DNA of 64,000 bases, taken from the NCBI RefSeq assembly GCF_018918005.1, contig NZ_JAHLPR010000017.1, forward strand, positions 1 through 64,000. The letters are read 5' to 3'. The position numbers and the translations under genes are program-made. Below the pieces are notes generated by a model. The model had not been told where the DNA came from, ran no database searches, and saw only the letters and a program-made list of their open reading frames with translations. Positions 1 to 6,911 of the stretch are shown one piece after another. This DNA comes from Paenibacillus sp. MSJ-34. GTDB taxonomy: Bacteria; Bacillota; Bacilli; Paenibacillales; Paenibacillaceae. The first letter of the stretch is position 1. Every line of letters begins with the position of its first letter.

Positions 1-92
1 TTCATGAAAATCACCCAATTCATTAGAAATAAAAAAAGCCTTCTCGGCGATTATTGGGGTGATTTTGAAAAGTCAAGAGGAATGTTTGTTCG

Positions 93-167
93 CACCCCAT
101 GTTTGGGGGTGAAACAATAGAAGACCCTAGCTAGGAAGCTAGAGTCTGCAACGGAATGTGAATTCCG
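93..167 (+). other. three stacked hairpins
   Basis: Three short inverted repeats follow one another: 93-98/106-111, 122-131/138-147 (one unpaired base per arm) and 152-157/162-167. They sit just before a perfect Shine-Dalgarno-like sequence at 188-197 and the first palindromic box at 214. They could form a structured leader or the end of an upstream transcript. No T-run follows, so simple terminators are unlikely. Confidence 0.35.
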
Positions 168-213
168 AGAAGCTTACAGTAGCTTTTGGAGGTGATCATT
201 TGTTAAATTTATA

Positions 214-231
214 TCGCGTAACGATACGCAG
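214..231 (+). promoter_or_regulatory. 18-bp palindromic box, copy 1
   Basis: Matches the window's own consensus TTGCGTAACGTTACGCAA at 15 of 18 positions. A TACAAT hexamer overlaps the end of the box at 232-237. No convincing gene follows. It belongs to a set of eight boxes between 0.2 and 9.0 kb. Confidence 0.5.
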
Positions 232-266
232 TACAATGCAATATATCCATAATTCTCAATATAACA

Positions 267-284
267 AAACGTAACGTAACGAAA
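267..284 (-). promoter_or_regulatory. 18-bp palindromic box, copy 2
   Basis: Matches the consensus at 13 of 18 positions. Read on the minus strand it is followed by TATATT, the same box-then-minus-10 order seen at 4271-4302. No supported gene lies in that direction inside the window. Confidence 0.4.
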
Positions 285-623
285 TAATTAATTCTTTGCC
301 ATAGAAAAGTGGCTCAAAACCATAATCAGTGCTTGAAAGAAATCCGTGGCTCCATAATAACTATATAACGGGTAAAGGATTGGGTTGAACATATTGGTTT
401 TGATGCTGGGCCATCCGATCATGCACTGCTCTTTATGAAGCAGGATGTGGCGGGGGAACACTTCACTCCAACGTTGCGGCGGAGTATGGGGCAAACAAAA
501 TGCATGTTGTTACGAAACCTGGAAACGTTATTCGGGCAAAACGGCTCTTTTCCATTTTCTTACGAAACTCCATATCGCTATTGACCAAAAAAGAAGGCCA
601 TGGAGCAGAATTTCGCCCAAATA

Positions 624-664
624 ACGATGGTGAGTTTCGTTATATTTGAAACGGCATCGTTTTT
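624..664 (+). terminator. two-tier terminator hairpin
   Basis: Outer stem ACGATG/CATCGT (624-629 with 655-660), inner stem GTTTC/GAAAC (634-638 with 648-652), then a T-run at 660-664. It would end a plus-strand transcript although no clear gene precedes it. Confidence 0.55.
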
Positions 665-774
665 AAGTCAATAACGTTACCCAGATTCGTTAGCGAGATT
701 GAAACCGGACGGGAGCCGGGCAGATGACCCGTTAGCCCCCCATGCCGCTGACTGCGACACCATCAGATGATGAA

Positions 775-877
775 AAATAGACGGATTTTCAAGGTAGACG
801 TGCTATTCCGCTTGCAACAGTGTCAGCAGGCAGCTGCAGGCTGTGAAATAGACCGATTTTCAAGGTAGTTATTCCGC
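775..877. repeat. short direct repeat pair
   Basis: A 23-bp unit at 775-797 recurs at 846-868 with one mismatch, and both copies are followed by TATTCCGC (804-811 and 870-877). Spacing is 71 bp. No function can be assigned. Confidence 0.5.
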
Positions 878-982
878 AGGTAGAAATCAAGCACTGATTT
901 TAAGATTGAGCCAGAAAAGTTAATGTTTTATCATTAAGGAAATAATTTATTTAAAAAATATTTAAAGAAAGGAGCGGAAAGG

Positions 983-1612
983 TTGAAGAATATACTACTT
1001 GCCTTACTTATGATTTTTTTATTTTTGCCTGGGTGTTCATCGACTGATCCTCAAAAAGACGATAGCCAGACTGCACCACCTGCAGCGTCTAAGTCACCAA
1101 CAAATGAAAGTGAGCCAACGACTCCCCCTATAAGCTCGCCGGAAAGTCAACCAGTGAATCAGCCAAGTCCATCGGAAAGTCAACCGCCAGAGGATGAACA
1201 ACCGAGTCCACCAGAGGATGGAAGTGATTTATGGGAGAGAGATAAATGGGATAAGATGGGTCTTCCTAATGGGGATCTTATCGGAATAGTTAAAGGGGTT
1301 GATATTCAAGATGGGTATCTCATTAGCTTGACCGTTGAGGTTGAGCAGCAAATAACAGATTTTGGTACTATCCATGATGGGGATACTTTAACTATTCTTT
1401 ACTATGGAGAATTACCAGAAAATAAAATCCCGGCTGTCAACGACCGTATTAAAACATTATTAAACCACTATATAACAGGTGCCGGGAGAAAGATTGAATG
1501 GGGAGGATTTGTTTCCGACATTGTTTATGAGGAGAATGGGAAAATGGTTAACATATTTGGGGAAGAGTTCAGGGATATGACATTTAATGAGTATGTCGAG
1601 AGCGTAAAATAA
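983..1612 (+). CDS. secreted lipoprotein of unknown function
   Basis: This 209-residue protein is probably exported and lipid-anchored on the outer face of the membrane. Residues 1-18 form a hydrophobic signal with a lipobox (LPGC, Cys at 18). Residues 20-82 are a low-complexity linker rich in Pro, Ser, Gln and Glu. A compact, mainly beta-like domain from about 85 to 205 was not recognised with confidence; its layout vaguely resembles small DUF3221-type secreted domains. The start is a TTG seven bases after AAAGGAGCGG, chosen because it puts the signal peptide at the N-terminus. A weak hairpin follows the stop. It stands alone, with no visible operon partner. Confidence 0.75.
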   Translation: MKNILLALLMIFLFLPGCSSTDPQKDDSQTAPPAASKSPTNESEPTTPPISSPESQPVNQPSPSESQPPEDEQPSPPEDGSDLWERDKWDKMGLPNGDLIGIVKGVDIQDGYLISLTVEVEQQITDFGTIHDGDTLTILYYGELPENKIPAVNDRIKTLLNHYITGAGRKIEWGGFVSDIVYEENGKMVNIFGEEFRDMTFNEYVESVK

Positions 1613-1625
1613 TGAGATCAACGAA

Positions 1626-1645
1626 AGCAGCCCTTATCGGCTGCT
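1626..1645 (+). terminator. hairpin after the lipoprotein gene
   Basis: AGCAGCC (1626-1632) pairs with GGCTGCT (1639-1645) around a six-base loop. The following sequence is only moderately T-rich, so termination may be partial. Confidence 0.5.
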
Positions 1646-1670
1646 TCTCAATCTGGGGTATTTTGGCATC

Positions 1671-1901
1671 GTATGCCCGAGAGAACCGATTATCACATTA
1701 GAGGAAACTGCCGATATTGGGAGGAATGGGAATGGGACGAAAGGAATAACAATAGAATCGATAGAAGTTATGAATAAACAGCTTCATGGGGCAGATAGTG
1801 TACGCGTCACTAAAGCCCCTCAGTTTAAAGTAAGTCAAAAACCGGACTCGAACCCTCAAATGTACAAATATAGTAATCAGAACCTTATTTCCATCCCTTA
1901 A
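1671..1901 (+). pseudogene. unidentified coding remnant
   Basis: An open frame without a start codon or ribosome site runs to a TAA at 1899-1901. The peptide has protein-like composition (for example IITLEETADIGRNGNG and SIEVMNKQLHGADSVRV), unlike a random frame. I do not recognise the family. It is probably the 3' part of a lost gene, but could be chance. Confidence 0.3.
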
Positions 1902-2156
1902 CGGAGATTCAAATTTTTGTGGCAGGAATGGCCAATATTGAAGCTTACCGCCGTAAAATAGCAGTAAGCTTTTTAAAATTTTTTGGATAAGAATGGAGTA
2001 TTGTACTTCAATAAGTTCACCTGGAAAGTCAATCGCCAAGGCTATTATCGAACAGACGAATTATCTGACTATACAGATATAGGCAACTTCCATCATTCGT
2101 GGCAACTCGCCTTCACTCGACAAAAAAATTGTCCTTTTAATCAAATATATGCTTTT

Positions 2157-2180
2157 ATAACACAGGAAATGTGTTATAAT
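2157..2180 (+). promoter_or_regulatory. promoter with overlapping inverted repeat
   Basis: ATAACAC (2157-2163) and GTGTTAT (2171-2177) form a perfect inverted repeat with a 7-bp spacer that overlaps a TATAAT -10 hexamer at 2175-2180. It lies 25 bp upstream of a small ribbon-helix-helix-like gene, the usual place for an autoregulatory operator. Confidence 0.6.
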
Positions 2181-2205
2181 GATAGTAATAGTAAGGAGGA
2201 TTTAG

Positions 2206-2415
2206 ATGTCGTCAGAAGATAAAACGCCTAGACTTACCGTTTATTTTCCTGAGTCGGTAAAATTTCAATTGCAGCAAATGGCTAAAGAAACCGGATTTTC
2301 ACAAACTCAACTTGTCGTTTTGGCAACTCACGGACTATTGGCAAATTACCGAATCAATGGGAGTGCCATTTTTGCTGAGCTGCTTAATGTAAAATCAAAT
2401 ACAAAGAACGAATAA
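2206..2415 (+). CDS. small ribbon-helix-helix-like regulator
   Basis: The 69-residue protein has the layout of CopG/Arc-type DNA-binding proteins: a basic strand near residues 7-15 (PRLTVYFPESV) followed by two helices (QLQQMAKETG and SQTQLVVLATHGLL). Such proteins bind DNA as dimers and often control plasmid or phage genes. The start is supported by AAGGAGG 7 bases upstream. The inverted repeat over its own -10 suggests autoregulation. It is the first of three small genes with this flavour (next at 2518 and 2899). The family assignment rests on pattern only. Confidence 0.65.
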   Translation: MSSEDKTPRLTVYFPESVKFQLQQMAKETGFSQTQLVVLATHGLLANYRINGSAIFAELLNVKSNTKNE

Positions 2416-2468
2416 TAAACAACGTCTAAAAAAAACAGTAAGCTCATCATAAACCACGCAAATGTATA

Positions 2469-2497
2469 TTGTGTAATGGTACGAAACACTATATAAT
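2469..2497 (+). promoter_or_regulatory. palindromic box 3 with -10 hexamer
   Basis: The box at 2469-2486 matches TTGCGTAACGTTACGCAA at 14 of 18 positions and is followed by TATAAT at 2492-2497. The transcript would reach the GTG start at 2518, where GGAGG at 2506-2510 is the ribosome site. Confidence 0.6.
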
Positions 2498-2517
2498 ACA
2501 AAATTGGAGGTGCAGAC

Positions 2518-2892
2518 GTGAAATATTCAATTAATTTATTCGGTTATCACACAGAATGTCAATTATCGGTAGAACATGGAAAACTGATGTTGGACATCAG
2601 CGATGAGGAACAAAAAGCGCTGGAAGCTTATCTTACTCGGGTTCTACCAAGGTATGGAAAAGACCCAACGGGTTCAACACTGGCTGAAATGATTAATCAA
2701 GCGATTGAGGCAGAAAAGCAGGTAAGTGGCCACATGAGCGAGCCAAAGATTAAACTGCCTTACGAATTTATGCCAGAAATCAAAGAAAAGTTGATTGAGG
2801 CAGCCAATTTGCAAGACATGTCGGCCACGCAACTGCTTATTAAATTAATTGAGAAGAAATATCAAAGTGTAGTAATAGACCAGGAAGGGTGA
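2518..2892 (+). CDS. hypothetical protein with RHH-like C-terminus
   Basis: This 124-residue protein is not recognised as a known family. Residues 1-75 are mixed, including an acidic helix (SDEEQKALEAYLTRVLP). Residues 80-118 read like the ribbon-helix-helix of its neighbours (LPYEFMPEIKEKLIEAANL then MSATQLLIKLIEKKY). The GTG start is preceded by GGAGG with a 7-base gap. The gene sits directly behind palindromic box 3 and its stop lies 6 bp from the next start, so the two are probably co-transcribed. It may recognise the palindromic boxes, but nothing in the sequence proves that. Confidence 0.65.
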   Translation: MKYSINLFGYHTECQLSVEHGKLMLDISDEEQKALEAYLTRVLPRYGKDPTGSTLAEMINQAIEAEKQVSGHMSEPKIKLPYEFMPEIKEKLIEAANLQDMSATQLLIKLIEKKYQSVVIDQEG

Positions 2893-2898
2893 TTATTG

Positions 2899-3069
2899 AT
2901 GGCATACGGAAACAAAGTGAAGTTCCATTATGATATACCAGTCTATATAAAGCAACAACTTGTAGAAACCGCAAAGAAGTTGAATATGACGGCAACGGAA
3001 TTACTGTCGAGGACTATCGAAGAGGAATACATCCGAGTTACCAAGGATAAGAAAAATAAACAATCTTAG
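2899..3069 (+). CDS. 56-residue ribbon-helix-helix-like protein
   Basis: The protein consists almost only of a putative RHH fold: strand KVKFHYDIPVYI, then helices QLVETAKKLN and TATELLSRTIEEEY. It is closely similar in layout to the C-terminal part of the preceding gene product (ATELL versus ATQLL), suggesting duplication. GGAAGGGTG just before the start overlaps the stop of the preceding gene, so translation is probably coupled. It is convergent with the minus-strand gene ending at 3066, and the two overlap by 4 bp. Confidence 0.65.
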   Translation: MAYGNKVKFHYDIPVYIKQQLVETAKKLNMTATELLSRTIEEEYIRVTKDKKNKQS

Positions 3070-3383
3070 CAGGTTAAGCCTGTTTCCACAGAAAATTGCG
3101 AAAGTAAATGAACCGTTTTCAACGATATGCTTTCGTAGCGGTACTGGTCTACAGTCCGATCAACAGGATCGGTAAAAAAGCAATGGCATACGGTATATTC
3201 ATCGGCTACATTCTGCTCAAGCAACAAAAAATAAAACTCTCCATCGTTTTCAATAACTCTGTAATGAAACTTGGTGTGGACATCATCTACCTGGAGGATC
3301 TCCGATATGGCCTTTCGGAGATTAGCTCCCAATTTGTCTAAAAATGGTTTCATGTTTGGTTCAATGCATTGAAATGTTCCCAT
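3066..3383 (-). CDS. hypothetical protein, 105 residues
   Basis: I do not recognise this soluble protein. It begins MGTFQCIEPNMKPFLDKLG and carries a helix followed by probable beta strands (KFHYRVIENDGEFYFLLLEQ). The reading frame is supported by AGGAGAGAGGGGG upstream of the start and by a near-perfect promoter at 3428-3456. Small proteins of this size are common in prophage or plasmid regions, in keeping with its neighbours. Confidence 0.6.
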   Translation of the reverse strand: MGTFQCIEPNMKPFLDKLGANLRKAISEILQVDDVHTKFHYRVIENDGEFYFLLLEQNVADEYTVCHCFFTDPVDRTVDQYRYESISLKTVHLLSQFSVETGLTC

Positions 3384-3427
3384 AGTCGAATCCCCCTCTC
3401 TCCTAATTAGAAAAATCTAGCATCAAC

Positions 3428-3456
3428 ATTATACCAAACATATGTTTGTGTGTTAA
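3428..3456 (-). promoter_or_regulatory. promoter with palindromic spacer operator
   Basis: On the minus strand TTAACA (3451-3456) and TATAAT (3428-3433) are separated by exactly 17 bp. The spacer contains a perfect 14-bp palindrome, CAAACATATGTTTG (3435-3448). A repressor bound there would block polymerase. It drives the gene ending at 3066. Confidence 0.75.
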
Positions 3457-3561
3457 GAGAAAAAGAAACTAACCTTACATGTAATTACGCAAATAATTGG
3501 GAAATGTTTCAAATAAAATGTGACAACACTCAACAGTTTTTCAAAGAGTCATACCTCTTCC

Positions 3562-3590
3562 ATTATATAACAATACGAGGCGTTACGCTA
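3562..3590 (-). promoter_or_regulatory. palindromic box 4 with -10 hexamer
   Basis: The box at 3573-3590 matches the consensus at 12 of 18 positions. A minus-strand TATAAT lies at 3562-3567. It is the weakest member of the set. The next minus-strand gene (3383) has its own promoter, so the target is unclear. Confidence 0.4.
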
Positions 3591-3625
3591 TACTGTGTAG
3601 AAAAATCTTGGCGGAAAGCGCAAAA

Positions 3626-3853
3626 TCATGACGTATTCTTTTTACCTTGGGATTTGCTCCCGGCGTCCCTCTCTTTTGTGGCCAGTTGATGGATTGCTGC
3701 GATTAAATCCTCCATCTTCTGGGCTAGCGTATCTAAACGCTTGTTGAATCCGTTTAACAGGCGATTAAGGAGGATTGCCGCGACGACAATAGGAAATCCA
3801 ACATTTGCAATGAGTTGGGCGTACAAAGCCAACTCGGAGTCTCCGTGTATCAT
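3626..3853 (-). CDS. YvrJ-like small membrane protein
   Basis: The protein of 75 residues has one hydrophobic segment at about residues 9-30 containing ANVGFPIVVAAILL, the hallmark of the YvrJ family. A charged helix (NKRLDTLAQKMEDLIAAIHQL) and a basic tail follow. YvrJ-like proteins are short membrane proteins found beside holin or phage genes; their role is poorly known. The start at 3853 is preferred over 3907 because AGGGGAAT lies about 8 bases upstream of it. It lies downstream of the gene at 4209 on the same strand, possibly in the same transcript from palindromic box 5. Confidence 0.7.
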   Translation of the reverse strand: MIHGDSELALYAQLIANVGFPIVVAAILLNRLLNGFNKRLDTLAQKMEDLIAAIHQLATKERDAGSKSQGKKNTS

Positions 3854-3906
3854 ACAATTTATTCCCCTTTCATGAACTTGATTTAATATTTGCGATGCGT
3901 AAAACA

Positions 3907-3952
3907 AACGACATAATTTTGCGACGGCAGATTACGCAAATATTATGTCGTT
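3907..3952. repeat. long perfect inverted repeat
   Basis: AACGACATAAT (3907-3917) is exactly mirrored by ATTATGTCGTT (3942-3952). TGCG/CGCA extends the symmetry inside. It lies between two minus-strand genes. Without a T-run it looks more like an operator or RNA-processing hairpin than a terminator. Confidence 0.6.
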
Positions 3953-3972
3953 CAAATTTGTCGTATCAGGGC

Positions 3973-4209
3973 TTAATGATCGCTGCAACGTATTATGGAA
4001 ATTGGGTTGTGGCCACCTAGCGGATCGACATCATATAAACGAACATACAGCTTCCGCAATTCCTGTAGTTGACGAGATAATTCCAATCCGAATTGATAAA
4101 AGACCTCTTGGCCCTCGGCCGGCGCATCTTCACATAAGCAATTAGCATAGGAAACAACGGCGGCATGGACACTTTGGATACTTTTTAATAACTTTTCACG
4201 ACAAACCAT
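3973..4209 (-). CDS. hypothetical small helical protein
   Basis: The protein of 78 residues is unrecognised. It is mainly helical with conserved-looking segments KLLKSIQSVHAAVVSYANCL and YQFGLELSRQLQELRKLYV, and ends in a short tail with HNPISIIRCSDH. The start at 4209 is chosen over the upstream methionine at 4257 because AAAGGAGGG lies 6 bases before it. Palindromic box 5 and a TATAAT sit upstream, and the YvrJ-like gene follows on the same strand. Confidence 0.6.
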   Translation of the reverse strand: MVCREKLLKSIQSVHAAVVSYANCLCEDAPAEGQEVFYQFGLELSRQLQELRKLYVRLYDVDPLGGHNPISIIRCSDH

Positions 4210-4270
4210 TAACAACCCTCCTTTCGTAGATAAACCATCCATATCCATTTTTTTCAAAGCTTAATTTACA

Positions 4271-4302
4271 ATTATAATAACATGTTGCGTGACGTAACGC
4301 AA
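4271..4302 (-). promoter_or_regulatory. palindromic box 5 with -10 hexamer
   Basis: The box at 4285-4302 matches TTGCGTAACGTTACGCAA at 16 of 18 positions. On the minus strand it is followed after 8 bp by TATAAT (4271-4276). It should control the operon starting at 4209. Confidence 0.65.
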
Positions 4303-4371
4303 TATGGTGGTGAGCAAAATGTTTTGTTTCTAAGAATGTCTACGGTAATGTAACTGAAGGGTAAAAACTTC

Positions 4372-4409
4372 TTGATTTTTAATTATACAAATGTATAATT
4401 AAAAATCAA
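4372..4409 (+). promoter_or_regulatory. BlaI-type operator in a 38-bp palindrome
   Basis: The core ATTATACAAATGTATAAT (4382-4399) has the TACA-TGTA half-sites bound by BlaI/MecI repressors. It lies inside a perfect palindrome with 17-bp arms. The same core occurs at 6554-6571, 12176-12193 and, with one mismatch, 12326-12343, the latter two flanking the start of blaI. The lipoprotein gene at 4548 follows. Confidence 0.7.
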
Positions 4410-4547
4410 TAGGAACATTGCTGTACTTAGATTCGTCTAATTATGGTAATAATCAATAAAAGGGGAGGGGGAGGCTTTCCCTGAATCGTTCAAGGGAATT
4501 TGGTTGTTTGCAGGATTTCATTATAGACTTATAGGAGTGCGCCATAA

Positions 4548-5171
4548 ATGAATCGAAGATGGTTATTAGGTATGATGCTTGTTTTTACTCTTATAGTGGC
4601 CTCTGCATGCTCTGCGGGTAATAATTCTGACGAAGGTCCAAAACAGTCTGTTCTAACCTCTGATCAAGCTAAACAGGGGGTTAACTCCAATGAAGTTCAG
4701 CCAGTAATGGAAAGTAAGACTGAACTTGGTAGTATTACTGTTTTTGAACTTGATCCAGGCTGGTTCGAGAAAAAGACAAGTGAAATCCCCGTTTACAGTA
4801 AAGGAGACATTACGTACTTTGAACAGGCGGAAGTCAATAGTTATAATGAGGGCCATAGTGTAACTTGGGGTGATCCTCTTGTTCGAACTCTTATAGGAAT
4901 CTCCAATTTGATCCCTTACGATTATTTGCAAGATAAGGCCATCGATGAACAGTTGAGTAAAGGTCCTTACAAAGCAGGGGAAGAACGCAAAATAACGACC
5001 TCCAATGGCATCGTTTTTATCCAGAAACAAAGAGACCCCGGAAAGACAAAAACGTCTGTTGTCGAAGTTCAAGTTCCCCAGTGGGGAACTTATCTGGTAA
5101 CCCTGATGAACGGCCAGGATTCGGATATTCAGATCATTCATAAGATCGTTTTTACCAAGTCGGAAGGTTGA
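4548..5171 (+). CDS. lipoprotein, single-repeat member of a local family
   Basis: The 207-residue product has a signal peptide and lipobox (ASAC, Cys at 21) and should be anchored outside the membrane. After a polar linker, residues about 62-205 form one copy of a repeat domain shared with the genes at 5256 and 6912; its signature is NEGHSV followed by PLVRT, GISNLIP and WGTYLV. I do not recognise this domain. TAGGAGTG supports the start. A BlaI-type operator lies 140 bp upstream, so expression is probably derepressed by the BlaI/BlaR1-like pair at 9.9-12.1 kb. The gene at 5256 follows after 84 bp and is likely co-transcribed. Confidence 0.8.
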   Translation: MNRRWLLGMMLVFTLIVASACSAGNNSDEGPKQSVLTSDQAKQGVNSNEVQPVMESKTELGSITVFELDPGWFEKKTSEIPVYSKGDITYFEQAEVNSYNEGHSVTWGDPLVRTLIGISNLIPYDYLQDKAIDEQLSKGPYKAGEERKITTSNGIVFIQKQRDPGKTKTSVVEVQVPQWGTYLVTLMNGQDSDIQIIHKIVFTKSEG

Positions 5172-5255
5172 TAAAAAGGAACCTTAAAAGCACGAAAATG
5201 TCAAGAAAGTCTCTGCTGTTATGATCATAAAAAATAAATTGGAGTGCATAGAGTA

Positions 5256-6329
5256 ATGAAAGTACGAACGATATTAATAGGTCTGGCAATGGCTGTGACG
5301 TTAACCGGCTGTTCGACGCAAGCGGCCACTTTAGATTCCGGGATGCCGAACCAATCTCCTGCAAATCAAAGCACAAACGTGGACAATTCGATCAACTCGG
5401 ACACGGTTCAAATATCAAGTGAGCAGGACAGGGGAACGGATTCATCGGCACAGTTCAAAAAGGAAGAAAAGAAGGTGCTTATGGAACCGATAACGCTGTA
5501 TGAAGTGGATTCCAAGGAGTTTGCTAAGAAAACAAGTGAAATTCCGAGCTACTACAAAGGGGAAATCTCCTATGTAACGCAGGCCGAAATGGAGAGCTTT
5601 AATGAAGGTCATAGCGTAACTTTGGGAAGTCCGCTTGAGCGTACCATTATGGGGATTTCCAACCTCATTCCGAATGAATACCTGCCTGACCCAAGTATCG
5701 ATCAGCAGCTTGCGAAGGAACAAGGGGGCACCCATCTGGATAAAACCGTCAAGATCACGACAGCAGGCGGTATAGTGTTTACAAAAAATCCTTATAACAA
5801 AGAAACGGAAAGTACAATTGTCGACGTGCAAGTGCCCGAGTGGGGAACGTACTCCGTCACTTGGAAAACGGGCCAAGGGTCGGGCATCGAGCTCATTCAA
5901 AAAATTGTTTTTACGAAGGCAGAGAACTTTAATGTCGAGTTGGTTGCCAAGCCACTTCTTCTTTATGCGATATCCGAAGATCTCCTGAAAAAAGACGTTT
6001 TGAAAATCCCGTATTATGGAATTGGCACCCTCGGACACGTCACAAATGAAGAAATTCAAAGTATCAATGAAGGCCATTCTCCTTGGAAAGCAACACCACT
6101 TCTAACGGCTGAATTCATGACAGCGAACCTGGTTCCGAAGCATGTAGATCCCAAAGAAGTATCTTATAGGGTTGTTCGTGTAGAACATGAGAATCAAGAA
6201 AATGAACTAACGATTGTAGAGGCTCAGGTGCCGAGTTGCGGGATCTACACGATTGCTTTGAATAATGCCGGTAAAGATAATAACACAATAAGTTTTATTA
6301 CTCGAATTGAATTTAAGCCTACATCGTAA
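5256..6329 (+). CDS. two-repeat lipoprotein of the local family
   Basis: The protein of 357 residues starts MKVRT and has a lipobox (LTGC, Cys near 19). A Ser/Thr/Asn-rich linker is followed by two copies of the local repeat: residues about 75-222 are well conserved (NEGHSVTLGSPLERT, GISNLIP, WGTYSV), and about 228-355 diverged (NEGHSPWKATPLLTA, NLVP, CGIYTI). The ATG at 5256 is preferred to the GTG at 5244 because the latter abuts its GGAG site. A strong terminator follows at 6337-6367. It is nearly identical in its first 230 residues to the product at 6912, showing a recent tandem duplication. Function is unknown. Confidence 0.8.
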   Translation: MKVRTILIGLAMAVTLTGCSTQAATLDSGMPNQSPANQSTNVDNSINSDTVQISSEQDRGTDSSAQFKKEEKKVLMEPITLYEVDSKEFAKKTSEIPSYYKGEISYVTQAEMESFNEGHSVTLGSPLERTIMGISNLIPNEYLPDPSIDQQLAKEQGGTHLDKTVKITTAGGIVFTKNPYNKETESTIVDVQVPEWGTYSVTWKTGQGSGIELIQKIVFTKAENFNVELVAKPLLLYAISEDLLKKDVLKIPYYGIGTLGHVTNEEIQSINEGHSPWKATPLLTAEFMTANLVPKHVDPKEVSYRVVRVEHENQENELTIVEAQVPSCGIYTIALNNAGKDNNTISFITRIEFKPTS

Positions 6330-6336
6330 ATAATAG

Positions 6337-6367
6337 AACAGGAACCAAGAAGTCCTTGGTTCCTGTT
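6337..6367 (+). terminator. rho-independent terminator
   Basis: AACAGGAACCAAG pairs perfectly with CTTGGTTCCTGTT around a 5-base loop, followed by a T-rich stretch. It closes the 4548-6329 transcription unit. Confidence 0.8.
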
Positions 6368-6372
6368 TCCTT

Positions 6373-6513
6373 TTAGGTAAACCGCCAAACACCATTTGTC
6401 AGCGGTACCGACTGCTCTTAACACAGAGGGAGCGACATCTAGGATTGCGCCGTTGACGGTGTAGTCCGGAGCACCCGCGTCACAACCGCACAAAGCGCAT
6501 CGTTTTTCTCCTT
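6373..6513 (-). pseudogene. 3' remnant of an RlpA-like gene
   Basis: The frame encodes RCALCGCDAGAPDYTVNGAI and continues to a tail that, after a one-base shift, ends WRFT-stop. This matches the last 45 or so residues of the intact RlpA-like protein at 8049-8816, which reads RCEACNVPC, YKITGAIIDLSP and ends WRFT. It lies at the equivalent place, just past the terminator of the first lipoprotein cluster, so it is the leftover of the first copy of a duplicated unit. The rest of the gene is gone. Confidence 0.7.
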
Positions 6514-6553
6514 CATGTTGTTGTGCCTGAAGAATAAAATTTCTTGATTTTTG

Positions 6554-6571
6554 ATTATACAAATGTATAAT
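6554..6571 (+). promoter_or_regulatory. BlaI-type operator, duplicated copy
   Basis: ATTATACAAATGTATAAT is identical to the core at 4382-4399. The flanks are also copied (about 6542-6617 resembles 4370-4446), but the long palindrome arms are degraded here. Confidence 0.65.
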
Positions 6572-6613
6572 TAAATTCAATAGGAACATTGCTGTACTTA
6601 GATTCGTCTAATT

Positions 6614-6826
6614 ATGTTTTTACTCTTAATAATGGCCGCTGCATGCTCTGCGGCTAAGACTTCTGACGAAGGCCGAAAACAGTCTGTTCCAACCTCTGAT
6701 CAAGCTAAACAGGAGGATAATTCCAATGAAGCCCAGTGGGGAACTTATCTGGTACCCCTGATGAACGGCCAGGATTCGGATATTCAGATCATTCAAAAGA
6801 GCGTTTTTACCAAGTCGGAAGGTTAA
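6614..6826 (+). pseudogene. internally deleted copy of the 4548 lipoprotein
   Basis: This frame is the second copy of the gene at 4548. It has lost the start and first part of the signal peptide, and an in-frame internal deletion joins the linker (NSNEAQ) straight to the last strand of the repeat (WGTYLV). About 120 residues, nearly the whole repeat domain, are missing. It retains MAAACSA, which could still be a lipobox, but there is no ribosome site. A product with function is unlikely. The downstream leader to the 6912 gene is conserved. Confidence 0.75.
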
Positions 6827-6911
6827 TAAGAAGGAACCTTAAAAGCACGAAAATGTCAAGAAAGTCCTCTGCTGTTATGATCATAAAAAATAAATTGGAG
6901 TGCATAGAGTA

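Larger units (their letters stand above)
285..970. other. about 690 bp without a supported gene
   Basis: Short reading frames occur here (minus 288-494, plus 500-649), but none has a good ribosome site or a recognisable product. Recognisable structure is limited to a terminator-like hairpin at 624-664 and a 23-bp direct repeat at 775-797 and 846-868. The stretch may be decayed coding sequence. Confidence 0.5.

Noticed and set aside
200-274. TTG-started 24-residue frame after a perfect Shine-Dalgarno
   Set aside because: The frame runs through palindromic box 1 and has no recognisable content. I treat it as chance despite the good ribosome site.
288-494. Minus-strand 68-residue frame
   Set aside because: No ribosome site and no recognisable motif; it could be an eroded remnant but cannot be supported.
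500-649. Plus-strand 49-residue frame ending before the terminator-like hairpin
   Set aside because: Weak ribosome site and no family resemblance.
1983-2222. Plus-strand 79-residue frame
   Set aside because: It overlaps the promoter and start of the RHH-like gene and lacks a ribosome site.
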